From Methylocaldum sp. 14B (lineage in GTDB: Bacteria; Pseudomonadota; Gammaproteobacteria; Methylococcales; Methylococcaceae), in the NCBI RefSeq assembly GCF_002005105.1, contig NZ_MSCV01000026.1, forward strand, positions 24,766 to 88,765: 64,000 nucleotides of DNA, written 5' to 3'. Position 1 is the stretch's first letter, and every line of letters begins with the position of its first letter. Both the position numbers and the translations under genes were made by a program. The notes beneath the pieces are model-generated. The model was given only the letters and a program-made list of their open reading frames with translations. It searched no databases and had not been told where the DNA came from. Shown in pieces: positions 10,095 through 20,483 of this stretch.

Positions 10095-10448
10095 TCAGTC
10101 TCCGGACACGATCAGCGTGTATCGATAAAAAATAGGTGCGACATAGCTCTCGTACCGCCAGTCGACAGTCCTGATATTGGTTATGCCGCCAGCGGCCGCC
10201 GCCGCTTGAACACTGCAATCCCCCCAACCCGCGATGAACAGCACCGCCTTACAGCTCGCCGTGCCCTGCTTCAGACCCGGTCCCCTGGCGCCTTCCGAGC
10301 CGGCGGCGACTTGAACGGGGAGAATCATATCGGTGGAGATGGCGCCTGCCGGCAACCAGGTCATGTTGGGGCCGGATACGCATCCGGCCAAAAAAAGCAT
10401 GGCGATAGACGAGAACCCGATTCTTACAACATTCCGTGTTGACTTCAT
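10095..10448 (-). CDS. TRL-like family lipoprotein
   Basis: The start at 10448 has GGAGGG five bases upstream, which rules against the earlier in-frame ATG at 10463. The signal peptide ends in the lipobox FLAGC (Cys about 23). The mature part has the TRL-like pattern: GLKQGTASCKAVLFIAGWGDCSVQAAAAAGGITNIRTVDWRYESY followed by the YRYTLIVSGD end. Function of the family is unknown; the product should be membrane-anchored. It is a single gene convergent with the TIR-TPR gene. Confidence 0.75.
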   Translation of the reverse strand: MKSTRNVVRIGFSSIAMLFLAGCVSGPNMTWLPAGAISTDMILPVQVAAGSEGARGPGLKQGTASCKAVLFIAGWGDCSVQAAAAAGGITNIRTVDWRYESYVAPIFYRYTLIVSGD

Positions 10449-10469
10449 AATTCCCTCCGTCATTAGAGT

Positions 10470-11397
10470 TTGAGGCGTCTCAGGAAGCTTACCTTATCAA
10501 TCGAGGCAACAACTCCCAATGCCGTGAGGCCTCAATCACTGCCGAAGCCTTGGCAGCTTCGACGTCGATTACAACAGGGCCTGCGCACCGGAGTGATCGG
10601 ATTGAGGTCTCAATGCAATTTTCGATCTTGCGCAAGGGAGAATGTTCCGCGCTTAGGCTTGGTTCATGGGAAACCGGTGCCTTCGAGCCCATGCTCCCGC
10701 CCTGCGGCATACGTAGATTTACCAATTTCCGGTCGCTTCGGCGTTGCGTTGAATGACCCACTTTGCGGCACGACCCGACGCTCTCCGGCTCCGTCGCGGA
10801 TCCGCGAGATCGAGACAATCCGCGGTTTCCGCGGCAGAACTCCATGGTCGGACGTTTTCAGATGTTTAAGAAACGATCCACCGGCAAAGCCGGTGGCTTT
10901 CGACGGCTGGCCCCTCAAAGGGGCCTGACCGCCATCGGGCAAAAGCCATGTCGTCACCCCGGCAGGGAAGGGGCCGACTAAAGGCCCGTTTGCGATTGGA
11001 GTGCCGGGGTCCAGTGACCACGGATGGTTTCGACCGTTCACAATCCCTGTGAACTGGATTCATGCCGGGCGATCCTGCCCGGCACCCTTCGGGCGCGATG
11101 CGTGCAAACCGGCCTCGCCACGCTACGCCGTCCCGCTTCGCTCGCGAGTCCTGGGCAGTCCTTCCCTGGCCTACCCGCTCGCCGCATTGCGCCTCGCCCT
11201 GCCGATTTGTCCGGCACAAATTTGCCAGGAGCAAATTTGGACGTGCGCAGCACGGTCCGTAGGACGAACCCCAGGGATGGGGTGAGCAATCCCTGCCGGG
11301 GTGACGGCTTAACTTAATGGCATTGCGGCAGAGCCGGGGGTTTTCCCGTGATAAATAACGATGCGGCTGGTCATCGCTGCTCTCCCGGAGTGGGCCC
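10470..11397. other. long intergenic region without a convincing gene
   Basis: Over 900 bp separate the TRL-like lipoprotein from the patatin-like gene. Many frames are open on both strands because of the GC content, but their translations look like shadows of repeated sequence. The only clear structure is the inverted-repeat-bounded segment 10953-11305. Fragments at about 10985-11010 match the CGTTTGCGATTGG repeat family seen again at 57 kb. Confidence 0.5.
10953..11305. repeat. 353-bp segment bounded by 16-bp perfect inverted repeats
   Basis: The ends are GTCACCCCGGCAGGGA at 10953-10968 and its exact reverse complement at 11290-11305. The inside holds the shared CGTTTGCGATTGG word and a direct pair of CAAATTTG words near 11216-11240. 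No transposase is encoded. It could be a MITE-like unit or a composite of smaller repeats. Confidence 0.55.
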
Positions 11398-12600
11398 ATG
11401 AATGGAATAATTTCGCACGACCACTCGTTCGGCTTGCTCCTGCTCGCCGCCATTGTCTGCCTTTCCGCCTGTTTGCTGCCCACGCGGCGACCCGCAGTCC
11501 CGCAAGCCTGGTCAGAAAAAGCCCAAGTCGTCTGTTTGCCCGGAATCCGTTACGTGGTTCGCACCGAGATGCCGGAATTTGCCCAAGATGCGATGGAAAC
11601 CTTCTACCGGGAGCGCGCCTACCTTACCCCACAGAACCAGGCGGACACGCTTCCCCCGGCCAACTTCCTGGCCCTTTCGGGAGGGGGCGATAATGGGGCC
11701 TTCGGCGCCGGGCTCTTGTGCGGCTGGACCGCGGGGGGTACCCGGCCGGTATTCAAAGGCGTCACCGGCATCAGCACCGGCGCCTTGATCGCGCCGTTCG
11801 CATTTCTGGGGCCCAAATACGACGCGCCCCTAGAAGAGGTCTACACGCGCAGCGCGCCCAAGGATATTCTGGAGGCACGCTATTTTCTGGCGGCGATCTT
11901 CGAAGACGCCCTGGCCGACAACGCGCCGCTGGGACGGCTTCTGAAGAAATATGTGACGGAAGACATGCTGAAGGAGATCGCCCGGGAGCATGAGAAGGGC
12001 CGCCTTTTGTTGATGGCCACAACCAACCTGGACACTCGCCAGGCGGTGATCTGGAACATGGGCAAACTCGCCGCCAGCGGCCATGCGGACGCGCCGGAGT
12101 TATTCCACAAGATCATGCTGGCCTCGGCCGCCATTCCGGGCGCATTTCCGCCGGTCATGATCGACGTGGAAGCGAATGGCCAGCGCTATCAGGAAATGCA
12201 CGTGGACGGCGGCGCAACGGCCCAGGTGTTTCTCTATCCGCCCGCTATCAGGGTGGCCGAGATCAGCAGGCAGCGGGGCATCATCCGCGAGCGCCGGCTC
12301 TATGTCGTCCGCAATGCCCGCCTCGACCCCGACTGGGCGGCGGTGGAGCGCCGCACGCTGAGCATCGCCCGCCGCGCCATCGACTCTCTGATCCAGACCC
12401 AGGGCGTAGGGGATTTGTACAAGATCTACGCCGAGACCCAGCGGGACGGCATCGACTTCAATCTCGCCTACATCCCCAAGAGTTTTTACGCCCCGCACAA
12501 GGAAGACTTCGATACCGACTATATGCGGAAGCTGTTCCAGACCGGATACGACCTCGCCGCCAAGGGCTATCCCTGGGAAAAGCTGCCGCCGGGATTGTGA
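11398..12600 (+). CDS. patatin-like phospholipase, lipoprotein
   Basis: A 400-residue putative lipid acyl hydrolase. The signal peptide ends in the lipobox LSAC (Cys about 25). The patatin fold is clear: the oxyanion-hole loop FLALSGGGDNGAFGAG, the nucleophile elbow TGISTGALIAPFAFLG (GxSxG), and the partner Asp in EMHVDGGATAQVF. These give a Ser-Asp dyad. The rest fits a full-length bacterial patatin. Substrate is unknown; membrane phospholipids are likely from the family. It stands alone, with a different kind of gene on each side. Confidence 0.9.
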   Translation: MNGIISHDHSFGLLLLAAIVCLSACLLPTRRPAVPQAWSEKAQVVCLPGIRYVVRTEMPEFAQDAMETFYRERAYLTPQNQADTLPPANFLALSGGGDNGAFGAGLLCGWTAGGTRPVFKGVTGISTGALIAPFAFLGPKYDAPLEEVYTRSAPKDILEARYFLAAIFEDALADNAPLGRLLKKYVTEDMLKEIAREHEKGRLLLMATTNLDTRQAVIWNMGKLAASGHADAPELFHKIMLASAAIPGAFPPVMIDVEANGQRYQEMHVDGGATAQVFLYPPAIRVAEISRQRGIIRERRLYVVRNARLDPDWAAVERRTLSIARRAIDSLIQTQGVGDLYKIYAETQRDGIDFNLAYIPKSFYAPHKEDFDTDYMRKLFQTGYDLAAKGYPWEKLPPGL

Positions 12601-12754
12601 GGGCGAGGACCACATGCGATTTCATGATCAACCAAATGGTGTCCTCGGCGGACGAGCCGGACGTCGGCGAGGCCACGCCCGCGACGGTTGAAAATGATCT
12701 ATCCGTCCGTTCCCAACGGGGATGAACTAGCCCTCAAGAGACAGGAGATCACCC

Positions 12755-13264
12755 GTGAAAATCCTTGAAACGATCAAACACGAATTTTTTTCGATTCTTC
12801 CACCCACGCTGTTCTTTTTCGTGACCTTCTGTCTGCTCATCCTGACCAAGCAGTTGGTTTTGCGCGAGTACCATATTCCAAGCACCGGCTTTGCCAATGC
12901 GGCGATCGGAGCACTGATCGTCGGCAAGGTCGTCCTGGTTGCGGATCATTTTCGGTTCGTCAACCGTTTTCCTGACAAGCCGTTGATCTACAATGTAACG
13001 TGGAAAGTAAGTATCTATTTTCTCGCCACGTTGCTGGTTCGGTACCTGGAGCACTTGGCGCCTTTCCTGTCGAAGTTCGGACAGATCGCAGAGGCCAATC
13101 GTCATCTCGTGGAAGAGATCGTCTGGCCGCATTTCTGGCTGGTCCAAATGTGGTTACTGGTATTGTTGTTCGTGTACTGCGCACTCAGGGAATTGGTCCG
13201 GGCGATCGGCGAACGCGAGTTCACGGCTTTGTTTTTCGGCGCGCCAGCCAAGGCGAACGCATAG
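12755..13264 (+). CDS. conserved membrane protein, 169 aa
   Basis: An AGGAGAT-type ribosome site precedes ATG 12755. Three or four hydrophobic segments are visible (TLFFFVTFCLLILTKQLVL; GFANAAIGALIVGKVVLVA; VTWKVSIYFLATLLVRYL; LVQMWLLVLLFVYCALREL), so it should be an inner-membrane protein. I know no function. The repeated aromatic and basic residues between helices suggest a conserved family and not chance. Confidence 0.7.
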   Translation: MKILETIKHEFFSILPPTLFFFVTFCLLILTKQLVLREYHIPSTGFANAAIGALIVGKVVLVADHFRFVNRFPDKPLIYNVTWKVSIYFLATLLVRYLEHLAPFLSKFGQIAEANRHLVEEIVWPHFWLVQMWLLVLLFVYCALRELVRAIGEREFTALFFGAPAKANA

Positions 13265-13276
13265 CACTTCCTTCCG

Positions 13277-13297
13277 TCGCTCGAAATAATCGAGCGA
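13277..13297. other. inverted repeat between convergent genes
   Basis: TCGCTCGA and TCGAGCGA arms with a 5-nt loop lie just after the membrane-protein stop and before the end of the ABC operon. No T-run follows on either strand, so termination is only possible. Confidence 0.35.
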
Positions 13298-13439
13298 AAC
13301 CGGCGAGCCGAGGCCGGCATCGAAGGTCTTGCTGTCAATGAACGCGGCAGCCTATCGATTCCTGCAAATCCGCCACCGAGCGAACCAGAGTCTCGCGTCC
13401 GCACGTCCTCTGCGCTGGCGGTGCTTTATCGAAGCGCCA

Positions 13440-14564
13440 TTAAGCCATCGAACCGATGGTCTTGCGGAAGCGTGCCAGGGCGAGGACGAAAAACACGCCG
13501 CCGATCGCGATCAGCGCGAGGAACTGTGGCCAGACGATGCCAAAACCCGCTCCGCGGTAAAGAATGGCCTGGGCGAGCGAGACGAAATGGGTAGTCGGCG
13601 CCGCCAGCATGATGCTCTGCACCAACTCGGGCATGCTCTCGCGCGGAGTGGTGCTGCCGGACAGCATCTGCAAAGGCAGCAGAACAATGATCATCAACAG
13701 GCCCATCTGCGGCATCGAGCGAGCCACCGTGCCCAGAAAAATACCCATGGAGGTGGTGGCGAACAAATGCAGTGTCGTTCCCAGGACGAACAGCGCGATC
13801 GAGCCTTCGATCGGCACTTCGAGCGCGCCCTGCACGACGAAAACGACCGATGCCGTCGCCACGACGACCACCACCAATCCCATCGACCACACCTTGCTCA
13901 TCATGATCTCGAACGGCGTCAGCGGCATCACCAAGAGGTGTTCGACGGTGCCATGCTCGCGTTCGCGGATCAGGGCGGCACCGGTGAGAATGATGGACAG
14001 CATGGTGACGCTGTTGATGACCTGCATCACCGAGCCGAACCAGGCCGCGGTCAGGTTCGGATTGAAGCGCATACGCACTTCGAGCTCGACCGGCAGGGCG
14101 GCGAGCGCGCTATGGCCTTGGACGAAGGCCGCCACCTCGCCGTTGACGATGTTTTGGATGTAGCTATTGCCGATGAAGGCCTGCGACATGCGGGTGGCGT
14201 CGACGTTGAGCTGAACCGCCGGCTGGCGCCCGGCCAGCACGTCGCGCTGAAAATCGGGCGGGATGTCGAGGACGAAAGTGTAGAGGCCTTCATCCATGGC
14301 CGGATCGACGGCACTGAGATCGATGATCGCCGGGGGCAGGAAGTGAGGCGGATAAAAAGCATTGATGATGCGCGTCGACAATTGTGAGCGGTCTTCGTCG
14401 ACGATGGCGACAGGCGCATTGTGCAGCGACTCGGGAAGCCCGGTCGCGGCTATGTACACTTGAAAGGAGAAGGAGTACGCGATCAGCACCAGCATCAGGG
14501 TGTCGCGCCCTAGGCCGCGCAGTTCCTTGATCCCGAGATGGAAGATGTTGAGCAAGGCGTGCAT
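13440..14564 (-). CDS. ABC-2 type transporter permease
   Basis: Inner-membrane permease of the YhhJ/YbhR class, 374 residues. It has an N-terminal transmembrane helix (DTLMLVLIAYSFSFQVYIA), a long periplasmic part (about 35-165), and then five hydrophobic segments. The motif EREHGTVEHLLVMPLTPFEIM is typical of ABC-2 permeases. It starts two bases after the stop of the double-ATPase fusion gene and is last in the operon. It should pair with the fusion protein's own permease half. Confidence 0.92.
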   Translation of the reverse strand: MHALLNIFHLGIKELRGLGRDTLMLVLIAYSFSFQVYIAATGLPESLHNAPVAIVDEDRSQLSTRIINAFYPPHFLPPAIIDLSAVDPAMDEGLYTFVLDIPPDFQRDVLAGRQPAVQLNVDATRMSQAFIGNSYIQNIVNGEVAAFVQGHSALAALPVELEVRMRFNPNLTAAWFGSVMQVINSVTMLSIILTGAALIREREHGTVEHLLVMPLTPFEIMMSKVWSMGLVVVVVATASVVFVVQGALEVPIEGSIALFVLGTTLHLFATTSMGIFLGTVARSMPQMGLLMIIVLLPLQMLSGSTTPRESMPELVQSIMLAAPTTHFVSLAQAILYRGAGFGIVWPQFLALIAIGGVFFVLALARFRKTIGSMA

Positions 14565-14566
14565 GG

Positions 14567-17314
14567 CTACTGCTCCTGTTTCTTCAGCAACGCGATGCTC
14601 AAAGCCAGGATCACCGGAATGGCAAGGACAAGCGGCACCAGCCGGGAACTGAGGTCGGCGAAACCCAATGCCTTCGAAAAAGTGCCCCGGCTGATGGTCA
14701 GGAAATGGGTGGTCGGGTAAATCTCGCCGATCACGCGCGCCCCGCCTTCCAGCGAGGACACGGGGTCGAGCATGCCGGAAAATTGCGAGGCCGGAAGCAT
14801 GGTCGCGATCATGGTGGCGAAAATAGCGGCGATCTGGGTGCGGGTGAAGGCCGAGATCAGGAGGCCAAGGCCGGTGGCGGCCGTCACGTAGAGCAGCGCG
14901 GCCACGGTCAGCAGCAGGAAGTCGCCCTTGTGCGGAACGCCGAAGGCGAACACGGCCAGCACCGACAGTAGAAAAAAATTGAGCATCGCCAAAGCGATAT
15001 AAGGCAGTTGCTTGCCGATCAGGAACTCGGTCTTGCTTACCGGGGTGACGTACAAGTTGAGGATGGAACCGAGTTCCTTCTCGCGCACCACGCTGAGCGC
15101 ACTGAGCATGGCCGGGATCAGCATCAGCAGCAGCGGAATCACCGCCGGCACCATGGCCGGCAGACTCTTGACGTCCGGGTTGTAGCGATAGCGCGTCTCG
15201 ATCGAGATCAACCCGGCGGGAAGGCGTCCCGTGTCACGCCGGCGCGCCTGCTCCATTAGCCAGCCCTGGTGCATGGCCTGTACGTAGCCGCGCACGTTCT
15301 CGGCGCGCGTGGGCATGGCGCCGTCGATCCAGGCGCCGATCTCGACATGGTTGCCACGCGCCGCGTCGCGCGCGAAATCGGGCGGAATCTCCAGCGCCAG
15401 GCTCAGTTCGCCGCTGCGCATGCGGCGGTCGATTTCGTCGTAATCGGCGATCGGTGGCTGTTCGATAAAATAACGCGAGCCTGCGAGGTCGAGCGTGTAA
15501 TTGTGGCTGAGCGTGGTCTGATCGCGATCGAGCACGGCAAAGCGCAGATCCTCGACGTCCATGCTGATGCCGTAGCCCATGATGAACATGAGAAGCACCG
15601 TACCGAATAGCGATATGACCCCCCGGAGCGGATCGCGGCGCAATTCCAGCGCTTCGCGCCAGCTGTAGCTGAACAACCGCAACAGGCTGAAGCGGGCGGC
15701 GGGCGCGTGCGCCACGGCAGCGGTCCGGGCCGCCGGAGGCGACATCTCCGCCGCCGGCACCTCGTCCTGGCCGCTCGCGCCTTTCAAATAGGCGATGAAG
15801 GCGTCCTCCAGCGTGGCCGTGCCGCTGCGCTCGACGAGTGCGGCGGGGGTGTCGCTGGCGAGCACCTTGCCGGCGTGCATCAGAGAGATGCGATCGCAGC
15901 GCTCGGCCTCATTCATGAAGTGGGTGGAAATGAAGATGGTGACCCGGTCGCGGCGCGCGAGATCAATCATCAGCTGCCAGAACATATCGCGCGCCACCGG
16001 GTCGACGCCGGAGGTCGGTTCGTCGAGAATCAGGAGATCCGGCCGGTGGATGACCGCCACCGCCAGCGACAAGCGCTGGCGCAGACCCAAAGGCAGGGCG
16101 TCGGGCAGTGTGTCCATAACCGCGGCCAAAAGGAAACGCTTCGCCACTTCGTCGACCCGGGCCGGAATATCGGCGGGAGTCAGGTGAAACAGCTTGGCGT
16201 GCAATTCCAGGTTTTGCCGCACGGTCAGCTCGGAATACAGTGAAAACGCCTGCGACATGTAGCCGACGCGCTTCCGGGTTTCGAGATTTCGCGCATCGAC
16301 CACCCGGCCGAACAGGCGCGCCTCGCCTTCGCTGGGCGGCAAGAGTCCGGTGAGCATTTTCATCGTGGTCGTCTTGCCGCTGCCGTTGGAGCCGAGAAAG
16401 CCGAAAATCTCGCCGCGTTCGATGCGTAGATTGACATGATCGACGGCGACGAAATCGCCGAAACGCATGGTGAGATCACGCGCTTCGATGGCGATTTCCG
16501 GTGTGCCGCCGACCTCGCGGGGCGGAATGACGACTTCCGTGTAGCCTGTGCGCTTTTCCTCCGGCAGCAGCCGAATGAACGCCACTTCCAGCTTATCGGC
16601 GCCGGTGCGTTCGCGCAGTTCGGACGCGGTGCCGGTCGCGAGAATTTTTCCGGCGTCCATCGCCACCAGCCAATCGAAGCGCTCCGCTTCCTCCATGTAG
16701 GCGGTCGAGACCAACACGCTCATGCCGGCATGGCGCCGACGCAGACGGGCGATCAATTCCCAAAACTGGGCGCGCGACAATGGATCGACGCCGGTGGTCG
16801 GCTCGTCAAGCACCAGGAGGTCCGGGTCGTGGATCAGCGCACAGCAAAGCCCCAGCTTTTGCTTCATGCCGCCCGACAGCTTGCCCGCGGGGCGGTCCCG
16901 GAAGGGTGCGAGACCGGTGCTTTCGAGCAGTTCCTCTATTCGCCCGCTGCGCTCGGCTTCCCCTTGGCCGAACAGCCGGCCGAAGAAATCGACGTTCTCG
17001 AACACCGATAAGGTGTGATAGAGATTCTTGCCCAGCCCCTGCGGCATGTAAGCGATGCGCGGGTACAGCTCGCGGCGGTGGACGGCATCCGCGATATCGC
17101 CGCCCAGCACCTCGATCCGCCCCAGCTGCATTTTCCGGGCGCCGGTAAGCAGCGACATCAGGCTCGACTTGCCCACGCCATCGGGCCCGATCAAACCCAC
17201 CATACAGTTGCCAGGAATATCCAGACTCAGATTGTCGAGAGCCGGATTTCCCCCGTAGCGGAGACTGACGCCCCGAATGCGGACGACCGGCGCGGCGGGC
17301 GTAGCGGTATTCAT
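14567..17314 (-). CDS. fused double ABC ATPase plus ABC-2 permease (RbbA/YhiH-like)
   Basis: 915 residues from ATG 17314, which overlaps the hlyD stop by ATGA; an in-frame ATG at 17347 is less likely. The first ATPase has Walker [13 protein letters not shown], signature [11 protein letters not shown] and Walker [14 protein letters not shown]. The second has [13 protein letters not shown] and [13 protein letters not shown], but its signature is degenerate ([11 protein letters not shown]). A linker leads into a C-terminal ABC-2 permease with a large periplasmic loop and six hydrophobic segments. The architecture matches RbbA/YhiH, encoded with HlyD and permease partners in enterobacteria. Here it most likely powers efflux; ribosome-associated activity as described for RbbA is not implied by context. 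Confidence 0.93.
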   Translation of the reverse strand: MNTATPAAPVVRIRGVSLRYGGNPALDNLSLDIPGNCMVGLIGPDGVGKSSLMSLLTGARKMQLGRIEVLGGDIADAVHRRELYPRIAYMPQGLGKNLYHTLSVFENVDFFGRLFGQGEAERSGRIEELLESTGLAPFRDRPAGKLSGGMKQKLGLCCALIHDPDLLVLDEPTTGVDPLSRAQFWELIARLRRRHAGMSVLVSTAYMEEAERFDWLVAMDAGKILATGTASELRERTGADKLEVAFIRLLPEEKRTGYTEVVIPPREVGGTPEIAIEARDLTMRFGDFVAVDHVNLRIERGEIFGFLGSNGSGKTTTMKMLTGLLPPSEGEARLFGRVVDARNLETRKRVGYMSQAFSLYSELTVRQNLELHAKLFHLTPADIPARVDEVAKRFLLAAVMDTLPDALPLGLRQRLSLAVAVIHRPDLLILDEPTSGVDPVARDMFWQLMIDLARRDRVTIFISTHFMNEAERCDRISLMHAGKVLASDTPAALVERSGTATLEDAFIAYLKGASGQDEVPAAEMSPPAARTAAVAHAPAARFSLLRLFSYSWREALELRRDPLRGVISLFGTVLLMFIMGYGISMDVEDLRFAVLDRDQTTLSHNYTLDLAGSRYFIEQPPIADYDEIDRRMRSGELSLALEIPPDFARDAARGNHVEIGAWIDGAMPTRAENVRGYVQAMHQGWLMEQARRRDTGRLPAGLISIETRYRYNPDVKSLPAMVPAVIPLLLMLIPAMLSALSVVREKELGSILNLYVTPVSKTEFLIGKQLPYIALAMLNFFLLSVLAVFAFGVPHKGDFLLLTVAALLYVTAATGLGLLISAFTRTQIAAIFATMIATMLPASQFSGMLDPVSSLEGGARVIGEIYPTTHFLTISRGTFSKALGFADLSSRLVPLVLAIPVILALSIALLKKQEQ

Positions 17315-18372
17315 CTCGACAGTTTTATCTGGAGCTCGGGAGGCCATGCGGCATCCGGGTCGAGCTTGACGTAGGCCATGCCCGGCAAGCCGGTCTTGAC
17401 CTGCTCGAGATGCCGCTTCAGGAGTTCGCGATCGATATGGGCGCGCACGCGGAACATCAACTTGAGGCGTTCGGTTTCGGTCTCCACGGTTTTCGGGGTG
17501 AACTGGGCGACGCTGGAGACGAAGCTGGCCTTGGCCGGGATCACGTAGTTCGGCGCGGCGTCGAGAACCAGATGGACGTCGCTGCCGAGCGCGACCCTAC
17601 CCGCCGCCTCTGTAGGTAAAAAGAAGGTCATGTAGACGTCGGAAAGATCCACCATGTTGAGCACGCGCCCGCCGGCGCTTAGGACTTCGCCGGGTTCGGC
17701 GACGCGGTACTGCACGCGGCCGTCGCGCGGCGCCTTCAGTTCAGCATCGTCGATATCGGCCTGCAGGCGAGCGACTGTCGCCTTGGCTGCCGCGATTACC
17801 GACTGCGCTTCCACCACCTGCGACTTCGCCGCGTCGATGCCGGCCCGCGCCGCCGCAACTTGGGCCTGGGCCGCGTTGACCGTGGCCCGCGCGGCCAGCA
17901 ACCGGGCACGGTCATCGTCGAGTTGCTGTAGCGGAACGGCGCCTTCGTCGACGAGCGCCAGCGAACGGCGCAGGCGCTTCTCGGCGGCATCGAGTTCGGC
18001 GCGGCGCTGGGCGACGACCGCCTCCGCGGCGGCCTGTTCGTTCTCACGCTGAGCGACCATGGATTGCGCCGTAAGGTAAGCGTTCTCGGCCTGGCGAACC
18101 TGGGCCCGCGCTTCGGCTTGCTGGGCACGCAGCACGTCCGTGTCCATACGCGCGAGCACCTCGCCGGCCTCCACGAAATCGCCTTCCCGTGCCAGGATTT
18201 CGACGACGCGGCCCGGAATCTTGGTGGCGATATCGATCTCGGTCGCTTCGATGCGGCCGTTGCCGGCGGCGATACCCTCGGGCAACCCCTCCGGGCGCAA
18301 GACCCACCATAGCGCGGCAACTGCGACGCCGGCGCCGACGAGGATCAGCGCCCAGTTCGTCCTTTTGCTCAT
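17311..18372 (-). CDS. HlyD-family membrane fusion protein
   Basis: A 353-residue periplasmic adaptor. One N-terminal transmembrane helix ([19 protein letters not shown]) anchors it. A split biotinyl-lipoyl domain ([60 protein letters not shown]) flanks a long Ala/Gln/Glu-rich coiled coil (about 85-215). The C-terminal barrel follows. Four-base ATGA overlaps on both sides couple it to the outer-membrane factor and the ABC fusion, so it links inner and outer components of one exporter. Confidence 0.94.
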   Translation of the reverse strand: MSKRTNWALILVGAGVAVAALWWVLRPEGLPEGIAAGNGRIEATEIDIATKIPGRVVEILAREGDFVEAGEVLARMDTDVLRAQQAEARAQVRQAENAYLTAQSMVAQRENEQAAAEAVVAQRRAELDAAEKRLRRSLALVDEGAVPLQQLDDDRARLLAARATVNAAQAQVAAARAGIDAAKSQVVEAQSVIAAAKATVARLQADIDDAELKAPRDGRVQYRVAEPGEVLSAGGRVLNMVDLSDVYMTFFLPTEAAGRVALGSDVHLVLDAAPNYVIPAKASFVSSVAQFTPKTVETETERLKLMFRVRAHIDRELLKRHLEQVKTGLPGMAYVKLDPDAAWPPELQIKLSR

Positions 18373-19805
18373 GATTTTCCCTGAATGGTTTCCGGCTGTA
18401 GCGGCCTAGGGTTTGCGCCGCCACCCAAGGCTTTATACACCGCGATCAGATTCGTGGAAGCCCCCGCTTCGGACCGGGCCAGCTCGATTTCGGCGACATA
18501 AAGAGCGCGCTGAGCATCCAGGACGTCCAAAAACGAGATGACGCCGACGTTATAGCGTAACTGGGACAACCGAACCGATTCGCGCAGGTCCGCCACCGAA
18601 CGTGCCAAGGTCTGCCGCCGCGCCTCCTCCTTGAGGTACCGGGTCAGCGCGGTTTCCGTTTCCCGAAGCGCTTCGAGCACCGCCTTTTCAAAGGCGAAAT
18701 AGGCTTCTTGTTGCTGCGCTTCGGCCAAATCGATACCGGCACGGATGCGTCCGAAGTTGAGCAGCGGCTGCAAAAGATTGGCGCCTGTACTGTAGGAGAA
18801 AGCCGCCGATTTAAACAGGTTTTCGATGTCGGTATTACGCAGCCCTAAAAAAGCCGATAGCGAGATTTTCGGAAACAGCTCCGCGATCGCGGCGCCTTGC
18901 ATGGCAGTGGCGGAGGCCAGTTGGCGTTCGGCGATGCGGAGATCGGGGCGATGGCGGATCGTCTCCGCAGGGGAAGCCAGGATCGCCCGCCCCGGCGCCA
19001 CGGGGACGGCCCCACCCTCGTTCAACTCGGCCGCCAGGGAACCAGGCTGCTGCCCCACCAGCAGTTCCAGTTGCCGAAGAACGGCAGTCAACTCTCCCTC
19101 CAGGGCGGGAATCTGCGCCTCGGTGGTCTCGGTCTGAGCCCGTGCCCGCACCACGTCATGCCGTGTCCCCACGCCTTCGTCGAACAGCCGCTTCGTCAGC
19201 TTCAGCGTATGCCGCTGCGCATCGAGATTGGCGCGGGTGATGCCCAGCTGGTTTTGCAGGCTGCGGTATTCGATATAGCTGCGCGCCAGGTCGGCCGTCA
19301 GCGTCACCAGAGCTTGGGCGTGTTGCTCCTGCGCCGCCTCCAGGTCGGCGGATGCCGCTTCCAGCCGCCGCCGCTGACGGCCGAATAGATCGATTTCCCA
19401 CAGAGCGTCGAACCCCAGCTCGAACAAGTTGTAACGGATACCGGGCGCAAGGCCGGGGAAGGGATTGTCGGCGCGCTGGGCGCCCGCCGCGGCATCGACG
19501 GTCGGGAACAATTCCGCGCGGGTGCCGCGTCGTTCGGCCCTGGCCTGGTCGATGCGGGCCAGCGCCATCTTGAGGTCCAGGTTGCCCCCCAAGGCCTGTT
19601 CCATCAAACGGCTCAGCCGCGCATCGTCGAAGCTCTTCCACCAGGTTTTCAAAGTCTCCGGGTCGATCGGCTTCAGATCGGCGGTCGCCTCCTTTCCGGC
19701 CTGCCAGCGATCCGGGACGGCCGGCACGGGTTTCCGGTAATCGGGTCCGACGGTACATCCGGCCAAGCCGATCAGCACGCATAGCCAGCCCAGCTTAGGC
19801 GTCAT
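18369..19805 (-). CDS. NodT-family outer-membrane efflux lipoprotein
   Basis: TolC-like channel for the export system. The lipobox is IGLAGC, followed by the family start [17 protein letters not shown]. Two OEP repeats of long helices follow ([19 protein letters not shown]...; [24 protein letters not shown]). About 478 residues, usual for OprM/NodT. ATG 19805 is preferred and a second ATG lies at 19811; the gene overlaps the tetR stop at 19795. The order tetR-OMF-hlyD-ABC-permease makes a complete tripartite exporter. Confidence 0.93.
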   Translation of the reverse strand: MTPKLGWLCVLIGLAGCTVGPDYRKPVPAVPDRWQAGKEATADLKPIDPETLKTWWKSFDDARLSRLMEQALGGNLDLKMALARIDQARAERRGTRAELFPTVDAAAGAQRADNPFPGLAPGIRYNLFELGFDALWEIDLFGRQRRRLEAASADLEAAQEQHAQALVTLTADLARSYIEYRSLQNQLGITRANLDAQRHTLKLTKRLFDEGVGTRHDVVRARAQTETTEAQIPALEGELTAVLRQLELLVGQQPGSLAAELNEGGAVPVAPGRAILASPAETIRHRPDLRIAERQLASATAMQGAAIAELFPKISLSAFLGLRNTDIENLFKSAAFSYSTGANLLQPLLNFGRIRAGIDLAEAQQQEAYFAFEKAVLEALRETETALTRYLKEEARRQTLARSVADLRESVRLSQLRYNVGVISFLDVLDAQRALYVAEIELARSEAGASTNLIAVYKALGGGANPRPLQPETIQGKS

Positions 19806-20403
19806 AACCATGTCCCTTGAGGAACAGCGAAACGGCGGCCTCGATAAGGTGTTCCTTTTCGGCCTCGCTCAAGCCCGGCTGCAAACCCAAAAGGCAGCGT
19901 AAATGTTCATCGCCTTGCAGCATTCCTAATAGCGATCGGCTCGATCTGTTCACATCGAGGATTTGCAAAGCGGCGCGCCCGCGCAGTTCGCCGAGATAAA
20001 CCGAGAGCCGTTGCAATATCGGCTCCGGGCCGGAGCGGTATACCAACTCGCCTAGTTCCGGAAAATGCTGCTGCTCGGCGATGATCAGGCGATAGAGATT
20101 TAAGGCCTCGTTGGAATAGATGAGATCGACAAAAGCGCCGGCGATGGCTTTCAGGCCGGCTGCCGGACCGAGCGACTCGGTCTGAGCACGGGAAAGGGTG
20201 CTCAGCAAGGCTTCGCATTGTTCGCCGATCACGGCGGCGAACAATTCCTGTTTGCTGTGGAAATGACTGTAGAGCGTCGGCTTCGATACCGGCGCGGCCT
20301 CGGCGATGGCTTCCATGCTGGCACCGCTGTAGCCGCTTGCGAGAAACGTGCGCTTGGCTGCATCTAGTATGGCCTGTCGTTTTGGATTGGGGATTGTAGT
20401 CAT
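19795..20403 (-). CDS. TetR-family regulator of the export operon
   Basis: A 202-residue repressor. The N-terminal HTH is clear: RQAILDAAKRTFLASGYSGASMEAIAEAAPVSKPTLYSHFHSKQELFAAVI. The C-terminal half is a helical ligand and dimer domain of the AcrR C-terminal type. It is first in the minus-strand operon and divergent from the EmrA-like gene. The intergenic palindrome at 20453-20467 is its likely operator. Ligand unknown. Confidence 0.93.
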   Translation of the reverse strand: MTTIPNPKRQAILDAAKRTFLASGYSGASMEAIAEAAPVSKPTLYSHFHSKQELFAAVIGEQCEALLSTLSRAQTESLGPAAGLKAIAGAFVDLIYSNEALNLYRLIIAEQQHFPELGELVYRSGPEPILQRLSVYLGELRGRAALQILDVNRSSRSLLGMLQGDEHLRCLLGLQPGLSEAEKEHLIEAAVSLFLKGHGYDA

Positions 20404-20452
20404 GATCCTGCTCGGACGAATTGCTTTGAAGTGGAACCGGCGACTAGACTAA

Positions 20453-20467
20453 ACTACACCGTGTAGT
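20453..20467. promoter_or_regulatory. palindromic operator between tetR and the divergent EmrA-like gene
   Basis: ACTACAC and GTGTAGT arms flank one central C, a perfect 7-bp dyad in the 80-bp divergent promoter region. This size and symmetry suit a TetR dimer. It lies 17 bp upstream of the plus-strand start and 50 bp from the tetR start, so one site could control both directions. Confidence 0.72.
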
Positions 20468-20483
20468 ACAGCAATCGAAGCCC

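Noticed and set aside
11001..11317. Overlapping small frames in the 10.9-11.3 kb block
   Set aside because: Open in several frames because of high GC; composition is repeat-like, with no start signals.
13329..14387. Long plus-strand frame opposite the ABC permease
   Set aside because: Arg/His/Gln-rich shadow of a gene with clear ABC-2 motifs.
14567..17347. Longer start for the double-ATPase fusion
   Set aside because: ATG 17314 gives the four-base overlap seen at most of the neighbouring gene junctions; the extra residues are not conserved-looking.
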